The notes beneath the pieces are model-generated. The model ran no database searches. It worked only from the letters and a program-made list of their open reading frames with translations, and was not told the origin of the DNA. Position numbers and translations under genes: made by a program. Positions 5,694-5,823 of a stretch of DNA of 5,823 bases are shown here, piece after piece; the first letter of the stretch is position 1, and each line of letters begins with the position of its first letter. Where the stretch lies: contig JAQBNQ010000172.1 in assembly GCA_028288545.1 (NCBI GenBank), positions 1-5,823 of the forward strand, read 5' to 3'. The DNA is from Bacteroidota bacterium. GTDB taxonomy: Bacteria; Bacteroidota; Bacteroidia; Chitinophagales; LD1.

Positions 5694-5823
5694 AAGGGAA
5701 TTTAAAGAAGCAAGATATAGTGATTCTGCCAATCGCCCTAAAATGGCTATTCGACAACTGGCCAAATGTTGGACATGCGGAACCGGATGCATTATTAACC
5801 TTTGCCGCAACACTTAAATAAAA
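5694..5823. other. Upstream region of the minus-strand helical-repeat gene
   Basis: This is the 5' side of the minus-strand gene, so its promoter should lie here or beyond the window. The minus strand is open in frame but looks non-coding. I find no clear Bacteroidota promoter (TTTG, ~19 bases, TAnnTTTG) and no strong ribosome-binding site, only an AT-rich stretch directly before the ATG. Confidence 0.4.

Noticed and set aside
5694..5813. 40-residue N-terminal extension of the helical-repeat protein
   Set aside because: Its composition differs from the rest of the protein, and the internal MKKQEYLLELIKS start fits the expected family N-terminus.

Overview
The window comes from a bacterium of the phylum Bacteroidota. 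The main evidence is porQ, a component of the type IX secretion system (T9SS), which is confined to that phylum. A Bacteroidota-style lipoprotein, weak or absent Shine-Dalgarno sequences and the general protein style agree. I cannot name a genus.

Layout. The left edge (1-1648, +) holds the last ~548 residues of the ATP-dependent protease Lon, with the N-terminal substrate-binding domain cut off by the window edge. From 1649 to 2629 lies an accessory island. It has three copies (A, B, C) of a ~65-bp repeat in alternating orientation (+, -, +), each able to form two small hairpins. They are followed by a small DUF559 (Vsr/restriction-endonuclease-like fold) gene whose last ~30 codons are displaced by a one-base frameshift, and then by a further short hairpin. 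The whole block is bracketed by an exact 15-bp direct repeat; the left copy contains the lon stop codon. Right of the island are porQ (2630-3691, +) and a small lipoprotein gene (3712-4230, +), probably co-transcribed. The lipoprotein has an internal motif resembling that of T9SS sorting domains. The right end is filled by a convergent minus-strand gene (4248-5693) for an all-helical, TPR-like protein of unknown function.

How the parts relate. Lon is cytoplasmic protein quality control. PorQ is an outer-membrane member of the T9SS attachment complex, and the lipoprotein next to it may be an envelope partner. These ordinary chromosomal genes are separated by the repeat/DUF559 block, which looks inserted. 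Its organisation (inverted, hairpin-forming repeats beside a small nuclease gene) resembles REP/BIME repeats with their RAYT transposase, but with an unrelated nuclease family. This is the most interesting feature of the window. That the nuclease moves the repeats is inference from arrangement, not something the sequence proves.
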